Of a DNA stretch of 64,000 bases, positions 46,001 to 54,226 are shown one piece after another. The notes under the pieces were generated by a model. The model searched no databases. It saw only the letters and a list, made by a program, of their open reading frames with translations, and was not told where the DNA came from. The stretch's first letter is position 1, and each line of letters starts with the position of its first letter. The stretch covers positions 21,166 to 85,165 of the forward strand of contig NZ_QGGO01000023.1 of assembly GCF_003148625.1 (NCBI RefSeq). The letters are read 5' to 3'. Source of the DNA: Arcicella aurantiaca (GTDB lineage Bacteria > Bacteroidota > Bacteroidia > Cytophagales > Spirosomataceae). Made by a program: the position numbers and the translations under genes.

Positions 46001-46605
46001 ACAATATGTTTAAAGACCTAAATGGAGATGGCAAAATAACTTTCCCCGAAGATGCCGTATTCTTGGGTACTGATAAACCTCGATACACGTATTCGTTCAA
46101 TGGTGGTTTAGAATACAAAGGCATAGATTTTAGTTTCATTTTTCAAGGTGTGGGGCAAAGAACAATTGTTCGTGATGGTAACTGGCGTATTCCTACTGCC
46201 GTTATTTTCCAAGCTCAAAATGCAGCTTTTGTTGACCAATGGTGGACTCCAACAAGAACAGATGCCGTTTTACCTCGTATTTCTTCAACAGGTACTATCA
46301 ACAATTACAATTATTTTCCATCAAATTGGGTAGCGGAAGACGGCTCTTATTTGAGACTTAAAAATTTAGTAATAGGCTATACCATTCCAAATACAATTAC
46401 TAAAAAGGCTAAAATTGAGCGTTTGAGAGTGTATTTCTCAGGAAACGACCTATTTGAATTTTCAAATATCAGAGACGGTTGGGACCCAGAAACCCCAAGA
46501 ACAGTATCAAATGCAGGAGATTCAGACAACTTGGGTGTAAGTACAACCAGTCAGCGTTTTCCTTTCTATCGCTATTACACAGTGGGAGTAAATCTTACAT
46601 TCTAA
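43003..46605 (+). CDS. SusC-like TonB-dependent receptor with STN domain
   Basis: I choose ATG 43003 (1200 residues), which starts 'MKKGLQFKKTILKVMRISLF'; the upstream in-frame start adds 12 residues. Domains: signal peptide, STN (about 45-110, 'ERKISIQIKNRNIETVLKRI'), carboxypeptidase-D-like (about 140-220), plug (about 225-340, 'LVIVDGVPIPSV', 'LKDGSAAIYGSRAAGGVVLI') and a barrel ending 'YRYYTVGVNLTF'. The STN domain transmits substrate occupancy to the FecR anti-sigma factor. It pairs with the SusD at 46647 for glycan import. Confidence 0.96.
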   Translation: MKKGLQFKKTILKVMRISLFQAFLAIVFCTVAQAHDTKAQEVLERKISIQIKNRNIETVLKRIEQLSDVQFMYNHQIFSSDEPLTLMVENEKLDKVLTRVFSPLMIDYEVVGKHIILKKGLKTIERKDFQTTTSLTTIEETISGKVTDEKGDALPGVSVLIKTTQKGTATDANGFYKIEVADNNNTTLIFSSIGYEKQEVFIGKRNNVNIILKSNNQSLDEVVVVGYGTAKKATLTGSVSTVNATVFKDRGPVSSPLASLQGQVAGVTVSRNSSQVGREGWNFQIRGAASANATEPLVIVDGVPIPSVGALNSFNPNDIENISFLKDGSAAIYGSRAAGGVVLITTKRGKSGKVTIEYNGSTSMKRIGLLPKLVDINGWAPMVKESRTTDGFPATDIWYNYGNVASLALASGKQWLTKAEYDALSPNGASLFADVKDFTFFNGTEQDMLWGDAHSTEHQLSISGRTEKAGYRISLGYLSDGSLLKVGNNLANRYNFRLAHDYQLSSKLKMESNLSFEKQDITQPTYLGDVVNNGNQPGKPLSGLGLTGKPYVWGSGIQNASVNQIALLGGDNNEYNNRLNTNVNLTYTFNPNLKAVGFVGYYLLNTDIKTLGNSIPWYNYAGDVIISNLPTRSFYQRSSRQEANYNLNGYLEYEKQIAQNQTVKAVIGAQFERFERNLYIAKTFDVLANVPPSLALSTGDATSKTVTESQTHTALGGYFTRLNYNYADKYFVEANARYDGSSKFRAEDRWKLFYGVSAGWRLGEETFMKDLNLFDELKLRASYGVMGNQSGIDNYDYIQFLNLAYSTSSTDANYPILGTSPVVRVSPTSTLVAYDRTWENLESKNLGVDFGLFNRKLSGTFEYFWKRNNNMLLSRTYSAVMGANAPKGNNGDLKVWGWDFSLNWRDKIGDLTYRIGGNISDNQNELVNFGGQTIISSTNRGFNSAVQGYPIDSYFGLVYDGRIQTQEQLTAYRKFITGNNIGMPSGAETVQANNRLALGDNMFKDLNGDGKITFPEDAVFLGTDKPRYTYSFNGGLEYKGIDFSFIFQGVGQRTIVRDGNWRIPTAVIFQAQNAAFVDQWWTPTRTDAVLPRISSTGTINNYNYFPSNWVAEDGSYLRLKNLVIGYTIPNTITKKAKIERLRVYFSGNDLFEFSNIRDGWDPETPRTVSNAGDSDNLGVSTTSQRFPFYRYYTVGVNLTF

Positions 46606-46646
46606 GCGGTATTTTTCAATTGTAGAATAATTAAAATTTGACGGAA

Positions 46647-48374
46647 ATGAAATTCAAAAACATATATATAAAAGCACTGTGTGTTACAATGCTTTTAACA
46701 AATATCAGTTGCAACGACTTAGTTGATATGAAACCTATCAATGAAATATCGGATGCAGATTATTGGAAAACGGCTGACCAATTCAAATTGGCTACCAATG
46801 AGTTTTATACTTATTTACGCACATTTACAGATGTTTTAAATGATGCACCACACTCTGACCGCAGAAGCGACCTCATTTATGTATCTGGTGGCTCAGCATT
46901 TAGTAATGGAACAAATACTTTACCAGCCTCTGACGCCAACTGGAATACCGCATACAGTCGGCTTAGAGCCATTAATAATTTAATTGAAAAGGCTTCAAGT
47001 TATGCACAACCCGCTGAAATAAAGAAATATGTGGCAGAAGCTCGCTTTTTTAGAGCCTATATTTATTTTGATTTACTTCAACAATACGGAGAAGTTCCAC
47101 TTGTAACTAAAACACTCGTGACAACTTCGCCAGAATTAACGGCTTCTCAAAATACAAGAACAGAAGTGGTTGATTTGATTGTTCAAGATTTGGAATCTGC
47201 TATCATCGACCTACCTGTTGAAAGTGATATTTTGGCAGCAGATAAAGGAAGAATTAGCAACGGAACGGCTCAGGCATTTTTGGGTCGTGTGGCATTGTAT
47301 GAAGGAACTTGGCAAAAATTCAGAGGAAACGCTACACGTGCTAATACCCTGTTAGACAAAGCAATAGCCAGTTCAGATGCGGTTATTAAAAGTAATCAAT
47401 ACAGTTTGTTTGCCCCAATAGCACTTGGAGATTCGGCTCAGAAATATATGTTTATTTTAGAAAATCAACAGTCGAATCCTGCCAATATTATCAAATCTGC
47501 CAATAAAGAATATGTTTTAGCGAATAGATATGATTTTAATTCACGTCAAATTCGTACCAATATCACCCACGCCTCTTTAAATAACGTTTATTGGGTAACT
47601 CGCAAATTTGCGTCGATGTACTTATGTAATGATGGTTTGCCAATTGATAAATCGCCCTTATTCAAAGGATTTGCCACGACAACTTCTGAGTATGAAAATA
47701 GAGATAACCGAATGAGATACAACCTAATGCTCGACGGTCGCTATTATTGGGACAATGAAAACCCGGGTTCAAGAATTACATGGAAAAGTGATGCCGCAGA
47801 TATTACAGGTTCGAGAGGAAAGCATAAATCTAATGCAAATTCTGGATATGCCAATCAAAAATGGGCAACAGAACGCCGTCTCGACGATAATCAAGAAGGC
47901 TATGATTACCCTGTTATTCGTTACGCAGAAGTGCTTTTAAATTATGCTGAAGCTATTTACGAAAGAAATGGAAGTATTTCTGATGCTGATTTGGACAAAT
48001 CTTTAAACTTGGTTCGTAATCGTGTAAATAAATCAATGCCAAAACTTAGTAATGGTTTTGTAGGAACGAAAAGTTTAGATATGCGTACAGAAATTCGTCG
48101 AGAAAGAACCATAGAACTCTATTTTGAAGGATTTAGAAGGGATGATTTAATCCGTTGGAAAACTGCCGAAACAGAAATGCCAATGGATATTCAAGGCGTT
48201 ACTTGGACGGGAACGGCGTATGAAACCTATTGGACAGGCATTAAATCAAATATCGTTGGGGGCATTTATCGTATCGAAACCAACAGAAAATGGGTAGAAA
48301 AAAACTATTTATTGCCAATTCCTTCTCAACAAATCCAGTTGAATCCTAATTTGAAACAAAATACAGGTTGGTAA
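46647..48374 (+). CDS. SusD/RagB-type glycan-binding lipoprotein
   Basis: I start at ATG 46647; the frame extends to a TTG at 46638, which is less likely. The roughly 575-residue protein has a lipoprotein signal ending 'LLTNISC' and SusD motifs: 'YFDLLQQYGEVPLVTKTL', 'AQAFLGRVALYEGTW', 'VIRYAEVLLNYAEAIYERNG' and the C-terminal 'YLLPIPSQQIQLNPNLKQN'. It is 41 bp downstream of susC. On the cell surface it would cap the SusC barrel and bind the polysaccharide fragments. Confidence 0.96.
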   Translation: MKFKNIYIKALCVTMLLTNISCNDLVDMKPINEISDADYWKTADQFKLATNEFYTYLRTFTDVLNDAPHSDRRSDLIYVSGGSAFSNGTNTLPASDANWNTAYSRLRAINNLIEKASSYAQPAEIKKYVAEARFFRAYIYFDLLQQYGEVPLVTKTLVTTSPELTASQNTRTEVVDLIVQDLESAIIDLPVESDILAADKGRISNGTAQAFLGRVALYEGTWQKFRGNATRANTLLDKAIASSDAVIKSNQYSLFAPIALGDSAQKYMFILENQQSNPANIIKSANKEYVLANRYDFNSRQIRTNITHASLNNVYWVTRKFASMYLCNDGLPIDKSPLFKGFATTTSEYENRDNRMRYNLMLDGRYYWDNENPGSRITWKSDAADITGSRGKHKSNANSGYANQKWATERRLDDNQEGYDYPVIRYAEVLLNYAEAIYERNGSISDADLDKSLNLVRNRVNKSMPKLSNGFVGTKSLDMRTEIRRERTIELYFEGFRRDDLIRWKTAETEMPMDIQGVTWTGTAYETYWTGIKSNIVGGIYRIETNRKWVEKNYLLPIPSQQIQLNPNLKQNTGW

Positions 48375-48396
48375 TTTTGATTTTGTTGAAATTTGA

Positions 48397-48434
48397 ATTA
48401 AAAGCCTTTTTCCTAAACAGGAAAGGCTTTTAAT
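48397..48434 (+). terminator. Terminator-like hairpin after susD
   Basis: ATTAAAAGCCTTTTTCCT pairs with AGGAAAGGCTTTTAAT around a 4-nt loop, with one mismatch. It lies 23 bp after the susD stop and likely ends or reduces transcription into the following regulator gene. The T-run is inside the stem and short outside it. Confidence 0.7.
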
Positions 48435-48523
48435 TGCTATTGACATTACATTCATTGCAATAAGATACATTAAAATCAGAATAACCAATTAATTTACAAA
48501 CAGTTGTGAAGAACATTATGAAC

Positions 48524-48688
48524 CTGTTTAAACTTTCTGTTTTGAGATACAAATTAGTGTATTTTTGAAGTCTTTGAACTAAAATTTTTAAACCCACAGT
48601 GGAACTGATAGCAGAGCTACGTTGATAAAATTTTGGTTTGAAGGATTCTAAAAGACTTGATTTTAACCGAAAGAGAAAGTTTAAACAG
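48524..48688. promoter_or_regulatory. Inverted 14-bp pair upstream of the LacI-type gene
   Basis: CTGTTTAAACTTTC (48524-48537) and its exact complement GAAAGTTTAAACAG (48675-48688) are 137 bp apart in the susD-lacI gap. Each contains the palindrome GTTTAAAC. Two half-like operators bracketing a promoter would suit looping by a LacI-family tetramer or dimer. Binding is inferred. The rest of the 364-bp gap holds the terminator hairpin and no gene. Confidence 0.4.
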
Positions 48689-48738
48689 ATTCATTATCAA
48701 TCATAACCTAATAAACTGATTTTAAAGAACGATTTCCA

Positions 48739-49767
48739 ATGAAAAAAATGTCAATAAAAGCCGTTGCAGAAGCCTTGAAAATTTCAACTGCCACTGTTTC
48801 ATACATCCTAAATGGTAAAGCCAAAGAGAAAAGAATTAGTGACGATTTAAGCAAAAAAGTAATTGCATTTGTTGAAAAACACAACTACAAACCCAACCAT
48901 TTAGCCAAAAGTTTACGTACAGGAAAAACCAACGTTATCGGGCTAATTGTGGAAGATATTGCAGACCCTTTTTTTTCGGCAGTAGCAGGCAATATTGAAA
49001 ATATTGCTTACGACAATGGCTACAAAATCATTTATAGTAGTACCAAAAATAACACTCAAAAAGCCATTGAATTAATCAAAACTTTTCAAGAAAGAAACGT
49101 TGACGGCTACATTATAACGCCAACGGAAGCATTAGAAGAAACGATTAATTCGCTGATTGATAAGTATTTACCTGTTGTTCTTTTCGATAGGAATATTTTT
49201 AATAGTGAAATTAGCTATGTTGGTGTAGATAATTTTAATAGTGTTTATCAAGGGGTTAAATATTTGATATTTCAAGGCTATAAAAATATCGCTTTTCTGA
49301 CTTTAGATTCCACTCAAAATCAGATGAATGACCGCCTTTTAGGCTATCAAAAGGCAATTCAGGAAAATAAGCAAAACGCTATCGTGTATAAATTTGATTA
49401 TTGGGAAGCAAGGAAACGAGGCATTACTGATGAAATAAAAACCATTCTTTCAACGCACCCAGAAATTGATGCTCTATTTTTTGGTACAAACTATTTAGCC
49501 ATGAGTGGTATTGAAGTATTAAACGATTTGAGGATTTCGATAGGGGAGAAAATGGGCGTGCTGGTTTTTGACGACAATGATTTATTCAGAATTCACAGAC
49601 CAACGATTTCTTCTATTGACCAGCCTATTTATGAGATGTCAAAACAACTGATTACAACACTTTTAAAACACATGGAAAACCCGCAAAGGTATGTTCCTGA
49701 GCAGTTTTCTTTACCTGCAAAATTGATAACAAGAGACTCTTCAAATCAAAAAATAACGGAGCGATAA
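48739..49767 (+). CDS. LacI family transcriptional regulator
   Basis: The 342-residue protein has an N-terminal LacI HTH and hinge ('MSIKAVAEALKISTATVSYI', 'NGKAKEKRIS', 'HNYKPNHLAKSL') and a periplasmic-binding-protein-like effector domain ('NVIGLIVEDIADPFFSAVAG', 'DGYIITPTEA'). Cytoplasmic. It sits between susCD and the enzyme genes GH88 to cupin and is a likely local regulator responding to a mono- or disaccharide. Its possible operators are the paired 14-mers upstream. Confidence 0.94.
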   Translation: MKKMSIKAVAEALKISTATVSYILNGKAKEKRISDDLSKKVIAFVEKHNYKPNHLAKSLRTGKTNVIGLIVEDIADPFFSAVAGNIENIAYDNGYKIIYSSTKNNTQKAIELIKTFQERNVDGYIITPTEALEETINSLIDKYLPVVLFDRNIFNSEISYVGVDNFNSVYQGVKYLIFQGYKNIAFLTLDSTQNQMNDRLLGYQKAIQENKQNAIVYKFDYWEARKRGITDEIKTILSTHPEIDALFFGTNYLAMSGIEVLNDLRISIGEKMGVLVFDDNDLFRIHRPTISSIDQPIYEMSKQLITTLLKHMENPQRYVPEQFSLPAKLITRDSSNQKITER

Positions 49768-49774
49768 ACGATTG

Positions 49775-50131
49775 GTCGCAGACAAATTTAGACCACAGAT
49801 TGAACTGATTTTACGGATTTACACGGATAAGTAAGTACAAGGACGATTTAAGAATTACGATTATCATAAACTTGATTATCAATGGTTTGTGATATTTTAA
49901 AATAGCGTTTTATTTTGTCTCATTACTTATTTGGAATAAATAAATTGATATTGTGTAGGGGCGTATCGCATACGCCCAAAAGGTCGAGATGTGGGCGTAT
50001 GCGATACGCCCCTACGTCATGATGACAATATTTATATTATCAATAATATGTTCTTCTTACTTAAAATCAAAAAATTAGCAAAAATCTGTTCAATCTGTAT
50101 AATCTGTGGTCTATCGTTTGTCTGAGACAAA
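49775..50131. repeat. AATCTGT-type element, copy 2, inverted and interrupted
   Basis: The left end (GTCGCAGACAAATTTAGACC...) is the reverse complement of the right end of copy 1 at 20753, and the right end (GTGGTCTATCGTTTGTCTGA...) is the reverse complement of its left end. So the same element lies here in opposite orientation. The middle has been enlarged by other sequence, including the GTAGGGGCG palindrome and GTAAGTACAAGGACGATTTA (49831), shared with 59236. It fills the gene-free gap before GH88. Confidence 0.6.
49955..50015. repeat. GTAGGGGCG palindromic repeat
   Basis: The 23-bp arms 49955-49977 and 49993-50015 (GTAGGGGCGTATCGCATACG and its complement) are perfect, with a 15-nt loop. 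Repeats starting GTAGGGGCG are known as dispersed intergenic palindromes in several bacterial groups. This is the only full copy in the window. Confidence 0.75.
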
Positions 50132-50181
50132 CCCTTTATCGTTCCAAAAAATAACAGATTCGTAAGTACAAAAACTTGAAT

Positions 50182-51369
50182 ATGAAATCATTATCGCTTA
50201 CCATAACCATGCTATTTTTGGCTAAATCACTTCTATTTAGTCAGAAATTTGATACCCAAAAAAATATTAATTATTGTGCTGAACAAGCTCAAAAAACGAT
50301 AAATACATTACCAAAAGATGGAAAACCGAACATTCCGAGAAGTATAAATAACAATAGCAAAGATTGGCGATTGGTTAATTATGAAGATTGGTGTAGCGGT
50401 TTTTGGTCGGGTTCGCTTTGGTATTTGTACGAAGGCACTAAAAAACCATTTTTTAAGCAACAAGCTGAACTTTTTGATAAGCAATTATTGCCGTTATCAC
50501 AACAAAAAGTGGCTCACGACCACGATTTAGGCTTTCAGATTTTTTGTAGTTACGGCAATGGTTACCGCTTAACGAAGAATCCTGCCTACAAAAAAGTGAT
50601 TCTAAAAACAGCCGATATTTTAGCAACCTTATACAATCCCAAAGTAGGAACAATTTTATCTTGGCCTCGTGAAGTTGCCAAATTTAAAGCTCACAATACC
50701 ATCATCGACAATATGATAAATTTGGAATTATTGTTTTGGGCTTCTAAAAATGGAGGGAATAAAAATCTTTACAAAATTGCCGAAAAACACGCTTTAACAA
50801 CAATGGAGAATCATTTTCGTGATGATTTCACCTCTTATCACGTTGTTTTGTATGACACTTTAACGGGAAAAAAACTCAAAGGAATGACTCATCAAGGATA
50901 TGCCGATAATACCATGTGGGCAAGGGGGCAAGCTTGGGCAATTTATGGATTTACGATGTGTTATAAAGAAACCAAAAATCCAAAATTCTTGGATTTCGCC
51001 CAAAAAGTGACGGATGTTTATTTAAAAAATCTGCCCGATGAAAGTTTGATTCCTTATTGGGATTTTAACACGCCCGAAATCCCCAATACAACCCGAGACG
51101 CTTCTGCTGCTTGTGTTACGGCATCAGCTCTTTTAGATTTATCAAAAATGGTAAAAGATAGCAAAAAGGCGAGTTTATACTACGCTAAAGCTACTAAAAT
51201 GTTGGCTTCTCTTTCGTCCAAAGAATATCAAAGTCGTGGAGAAAATGATGCTTTTTTATTGCATTCCACAGGCAACAGACCCATCAATGGAGAAATAGAT
51301 GCGTCGATAATTTATGCAGATTATTATTATATCGAAGCCCTAACCCGACTCAAAAATTATCATAAGTAA
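50182..51369 (+). CDS. GH88 unsaturated glucuronyl hydrolase
   Basis: I use ATG 50182; the open frame begins at a TTG six bases earlier. The roughly 395-residue protein has a signal peptide ('LTITMLFLAKSLLFSQ') and an (alpha/alpha)6 barrel. The two GH88 catalytic Asp residues are in 'HDHDLGFQI' (about 115) and 'IIDNMINLELL' (about 176); 'GYADNTMWARGQAWAIYG' is also typical. It removes the 4,5-unsaturated uronate left by polysaccharide lyases, so it works downstream of the two lyases encoded in this locus. Periplasmic. Confidence 0.93.
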   Translation: MKSLSLTITMLFLAKSLLFSQKFDTQKNINYCAEQAQKTINTLPKDGKPNIPRSINNNSKDWRLVNYEDWCSGFWSGSLWYLYEGTKKPFFKQQAELFDKQLLPLSQQKVAHDHDLGFQIFCSYGNGYRLTKNPAYKKVILKTADILATLYNPKVGTILSWPREVAKFKAHNTIIDNMINLELLFWASKNGGNKNLYKIAEKHALTTMENHFRDDFTSYHVVLYDTLTGKKLKGMTHQGYADNTMWARGQAWAIYGFTMCYKETKNPKFLDFAQKVTDVYLKNLPDESLIPYWDFNTPEIPNTTRDASAACVTASALLDLSKMVKDSKKASLYYAKATKMLASLSSKEYQSRGENDAFLLHSTGNRPINGEIDASIIYADYYYIEALTRLKNYHK

Positions 51370-51429
51370 CACAGGTTTTCAGCCTGTTTCATTACTGACA
51401 GATTAGAAATTTGTCTTACTTAAAAATAT

Positions 51430-53322
51430 ATGAAAACAGTATTTCAACAATTATCGGCACTCATAATTTGTTTGATTTCTTGTACCGTTTTCGGACAAGA
51501 AATCAACAAAACCGTTATTGAATCGCCTGATAAACAAATTTTTACGACATTTTATCAGAAAAATTCTCTCGAAGGAAAAACCGAATTTTTCTATACCGTT
51601 TCTTACAAAGGGAAATCGGTTATTTTAGAATCAAAGTTAGACTTAGCTATCGACAACCATTTGTCGGAATTGGCGATGGCTTTGAAAGTGGATAAGCAAA
51701 CAAAATGGTTTGACAATTTAGAATTTACAGGGAAAAAATCTATTTCAAAAGATACCACTTGGAAACCCATTTATGGTGAAAAATCGCTCATTAGAGATAA
51801 TTACAATGAAACCGTTTTTTCATTTAAAAAAGCTGATAATAACGACTACACTATTCAATTCGTTTTCAGAGTTTATAACGAAGGCGTTGCCATTCGCTAT
51901 TATTTTCCAGAAAATCCTAAAGGAAGTTACTATCAGATTAGAGCAGAAAATACAGAATTCACCATGCCAGAGGGTTCAACGGCTTATTATGCACGTTGGG
52001 CTCAGGCAAAATACGAAGCATTACCCTTGAAAAATTGGGTAGATGATGCAGAAAGACCCCTTACTTTAAGCCTCAAAAACGGTTTATTCGTCAGTTTAGC
52101 AGAAGCTGCGATGGTTGATTATTCGAGAACAAAATTCAAATTAAGTACCGAAAAGGAGAATACTATTTTAACCTCAATGGATGACAAAGTTGATGCCATT
52201 AGCTATTTTGGTACACCTTGGAGAACCATCATAATCGGTGAAACGGCAGGGCAATTGATTGAAAATAATCACTTAATCTTGAATTTGAATAAACCCAATA
52301 AAATTAAAAATACGGATTGGATAAAAGCAGGTAAAATCATGCGAGAAATGACGCTCACTACCGAAGGAGCATTCTCAGCCATTGATTTTGCAGCAAAACA
52401 CCATTTGCAATATATCCTTTTCGACTGGAAATGGTACGGCCCTGCCCTTACATGGGACTCAGATGCTACCCAAGTAAAAGCTAAAATGGATATGCCAGCC
52501 ATCGTAAAATATGGCAAGAAAAAAGGCATTGGCATTTGGTTATATGTTAACAAACAAGCTTTAGTAAAACAAGGCGAAGAATTATTTCCTCTTTATAAAA
52601 AATGGGGAATAAAAGGGGTGAAATTTGGTTTTGTGCAGGTAGGTTCGCACCGTTGGACTACGTGGATTGAAGACATGATAAAAAAATGTGCTGACAATAA
52701 TTTAATGGTAAATATTCATGATGATTGGCGACCAACTGGAGAAATGCGTACTTATCCGAATTTAATGACTGCCGAAGGAATTAGAGGAAATGAAGAGTTT
52801 CCAGATGCTACCCACAATACAACTTTACCATTTACAAGAGGAATTTGCGGAGCAGGAGATTATACGGTTTGTTATTTCGATAAACGCTTAAAAAATACAC
52901 ACGCCCATCAATTGGCTTTATCGGTTGTGATGTATAGCCCAATTCAAACCTTATTTTGGTACGATAAACCAACCGCTTATGAAGGTGAACCAGAAGTAGA
53001 ATTCTTTGAAAAAGTACCTACAACTTGGGACGAAACGAAAATTATTCAAGGTAAAATTGGTGAATATATTACCACAGCCAGAAGAAATGGAAATGATTGG
53101 TTTTTAGGAACTTTAACCAATAATGAAGCACGAAATTTAACCATAAACTTCGATTTTTTACCTAAAAATAAAAAATACGTAGCTAAAATATACGCCGACG
53201 ATGACACAGTAAAAACGAAAACACAAGTCGGAATTACCACACAAATAATAGATTCATCAAGCATTTTAACGATAAACCTAAAACCAAAAGGTGGTCAAGC
53301 CATTTGGTTACATGAACAATAA
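51430..53322 (+). CDS. GH97 glycoside hydrolase
   Basis: The 630-residue protein has a signal peptide ('ALIICLISCTVFGQ'), an N-terminal beta-sandwich (about 25-280), a TIM barrel ('ILFDWKWYGPALTWDSDAT', 'GIGIWLYVNKQ', 'LMTAEGIRGNEEF') and a C-terminal beta domain. GH97 contains retaining alpha-galactosidases and inverting alpha-glucosidases. The barrel position where retaining members carry the nucleophile Asp reads 'VKFGFVQVG', without Asp, while Glu residues remain in 'AEGIRGNEE'. This favours the inverting, SusB-like type. Calcium binding is expected. Its stop lies 4 bp before the ROK gene start. Confidence 0.9.
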   Translation: MKTVFQQLSALIICLISCTVFGQEINKTVIESPDKQIFTTFYQKNSLEGKTEFFYTVSYKGKSVILESKLDLAIDNHLSELAMALKVDKQTKWFDNLEFTGKKSISKDTTWKPIYGEKSLIRDNYNETVFSFKKADNNDYTIQFVFRVYNEGVAIRYYFPENPKGSYYQIRAENTEFTMPEGSTAYYARWAQAKYEALPLKNWVDDAERPLTLSLKNGLFVSLAEAAMVDYSRTKFKLSTEKENTILTSMDDKVDAISYFGTPWRTIIIGETAGQLIENNHLILNLNKPNKIKNTDWIKAGKIMREMTLTTEGAFSAIDFAAKHHLQYILFDWKWYGPALTWDSDATQVKAKMDMPAIVKYGKKKGIGIWLYVNKQALVKQGEELFPLYKKWGIKGVKFGFVQVGSHRWTTWIEDMIKKCADNNLMVNIHDDWRPTGEMRTYPNLMTAEGIRGNEEFPDATHNTTLPFTRGICGAGDYTVCYFDKRLKNTHAHQLALSVVMYSPIQTLFWYDKPTAYEGEPEVEFFEKVPTTWDETKIIQGKIGEYITTARRNGNDWFLGTLTNNEARNLTINFDFLPKNKKYVAKIYADDDTVKTKTQVGITTQIIDSSSILTINLKPKGGQAIWLHEQ

Positions 53323-53326
53323 AAAA

Positions 53327-54226
53327 ATGGATAAATACATCGGTGTTGATATTGGTGGCTCGCATATTACAGCTGCCGTTGTAGATGTAAAAAATGGTTT
53401 ACTAATTTCTGAAACTTCAGTTCGGAAGCACGTAAACTCACACGCTCCTGCGGAAGATATATTGTCAATTTGGGCGAATACAATGCAAGAAGTTGCCAAC
53501 AAAGCCCAAATGTCAAATTATCAATTAGGTATTGCTATGCCAGGTCCATTTGACTATGAATTAGGCATTTGTCTCATGAAAAATGTGAATAAATATGAGT
53601 TCTTGTACGGCATAAATATCAAAAAAGTCTTGGCAGAACGTTTAAAGATTTCTTCCGAAAATATCTTTTTTAGAAATGATTCTGAGGCGTTTTTAGAAGG
53701 AGAAATGCTTTTTGGTGTTGGTAAAGGCTTTGAAAATGGCATGGGCATTACGCTTGGAACAGGTTTAGGCACTTCCATTTTTACAGATGGTATTGCCACA
53801 GATATGGGCTTGGGCATCACTCACCCATTACACAAGGGCGTTGCTGAAGACTTTATTTCGACTCGTTGGTTTATAAATCGTTATTTTGAGTTAACGCATA
53901 AAAAAGTGGAAGGCGTGAAGCAATTAGTAAATATTTACGATGAACAACACGAAGTAAGACAAATATTTGATGAATTTGCTCAAAATATAGCTCTTTTCAT
54001 GCAGGAATTTGTCGGTAAATTTCAACCTGATATAATTGTTTTCGGTGGAAATATTGCTGAAGCATCACCTCTCTTTTTCCCTACTATCGAGCAAAAATTA
54101 TCAAATATTTCGCCTAAAATTAGGTTAAAAAAATCTGTTTTGAATGAAAATGCAGCTTTGATGGGAGCAGTGGGATTTGGTGTACAAAATGACGAAACCG
54201 TAAAATTGACTAATCAATTTCCATGA
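53327..54226 (+). CDS. ROK family sugar kinase
   Basis: I start at ATG 53327 ('MDKYIGVDIGGSHITAAVVD'), 4 bp after the GH97 stop; 53312 would overlap it. The roughly 299-residue protein has the ATP-binding 'GVDIGGS' loop, 'GIAMPGPFDYELGI', 'FFRNDSEAFLEGE' and 'GITLGTGLGTSIF'. The Cys-rich zinc motif common to many ROK proteins is missing. No HTH, so it is an enzyme rather than a repressor. It phosphorylates a hexose released by the glycosidases, in the cytoplasm. Its stop overlaps the next start by 4 bp. Confidence 0.9.
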   Translation: MDKYIGVDIGGSHITAAVVDVKNGLLISETSVRKHVNSHAPAEDILSIWANTMQEVANKAQMSNYQLGIAMPGPFDYELGICLMKNVNKYEFLYGINIKKVLAERLKISSENIFFRNDSEAFLEGEMLFGVGKGFENGMGITLGTGLGTSIFTDGIATDMGLGITHPLHKGVAEDFISTRWFINRYFELTHKKVEGVKQLVNIYDEQHEVRQIFDEFAQNIALFMQEFVGKFQPDIIVFGGNIAEASPLFFPTIEQKLSNISPKIRLKKSVLNENAALMGAVGFGVQNDETVKLTNQFP

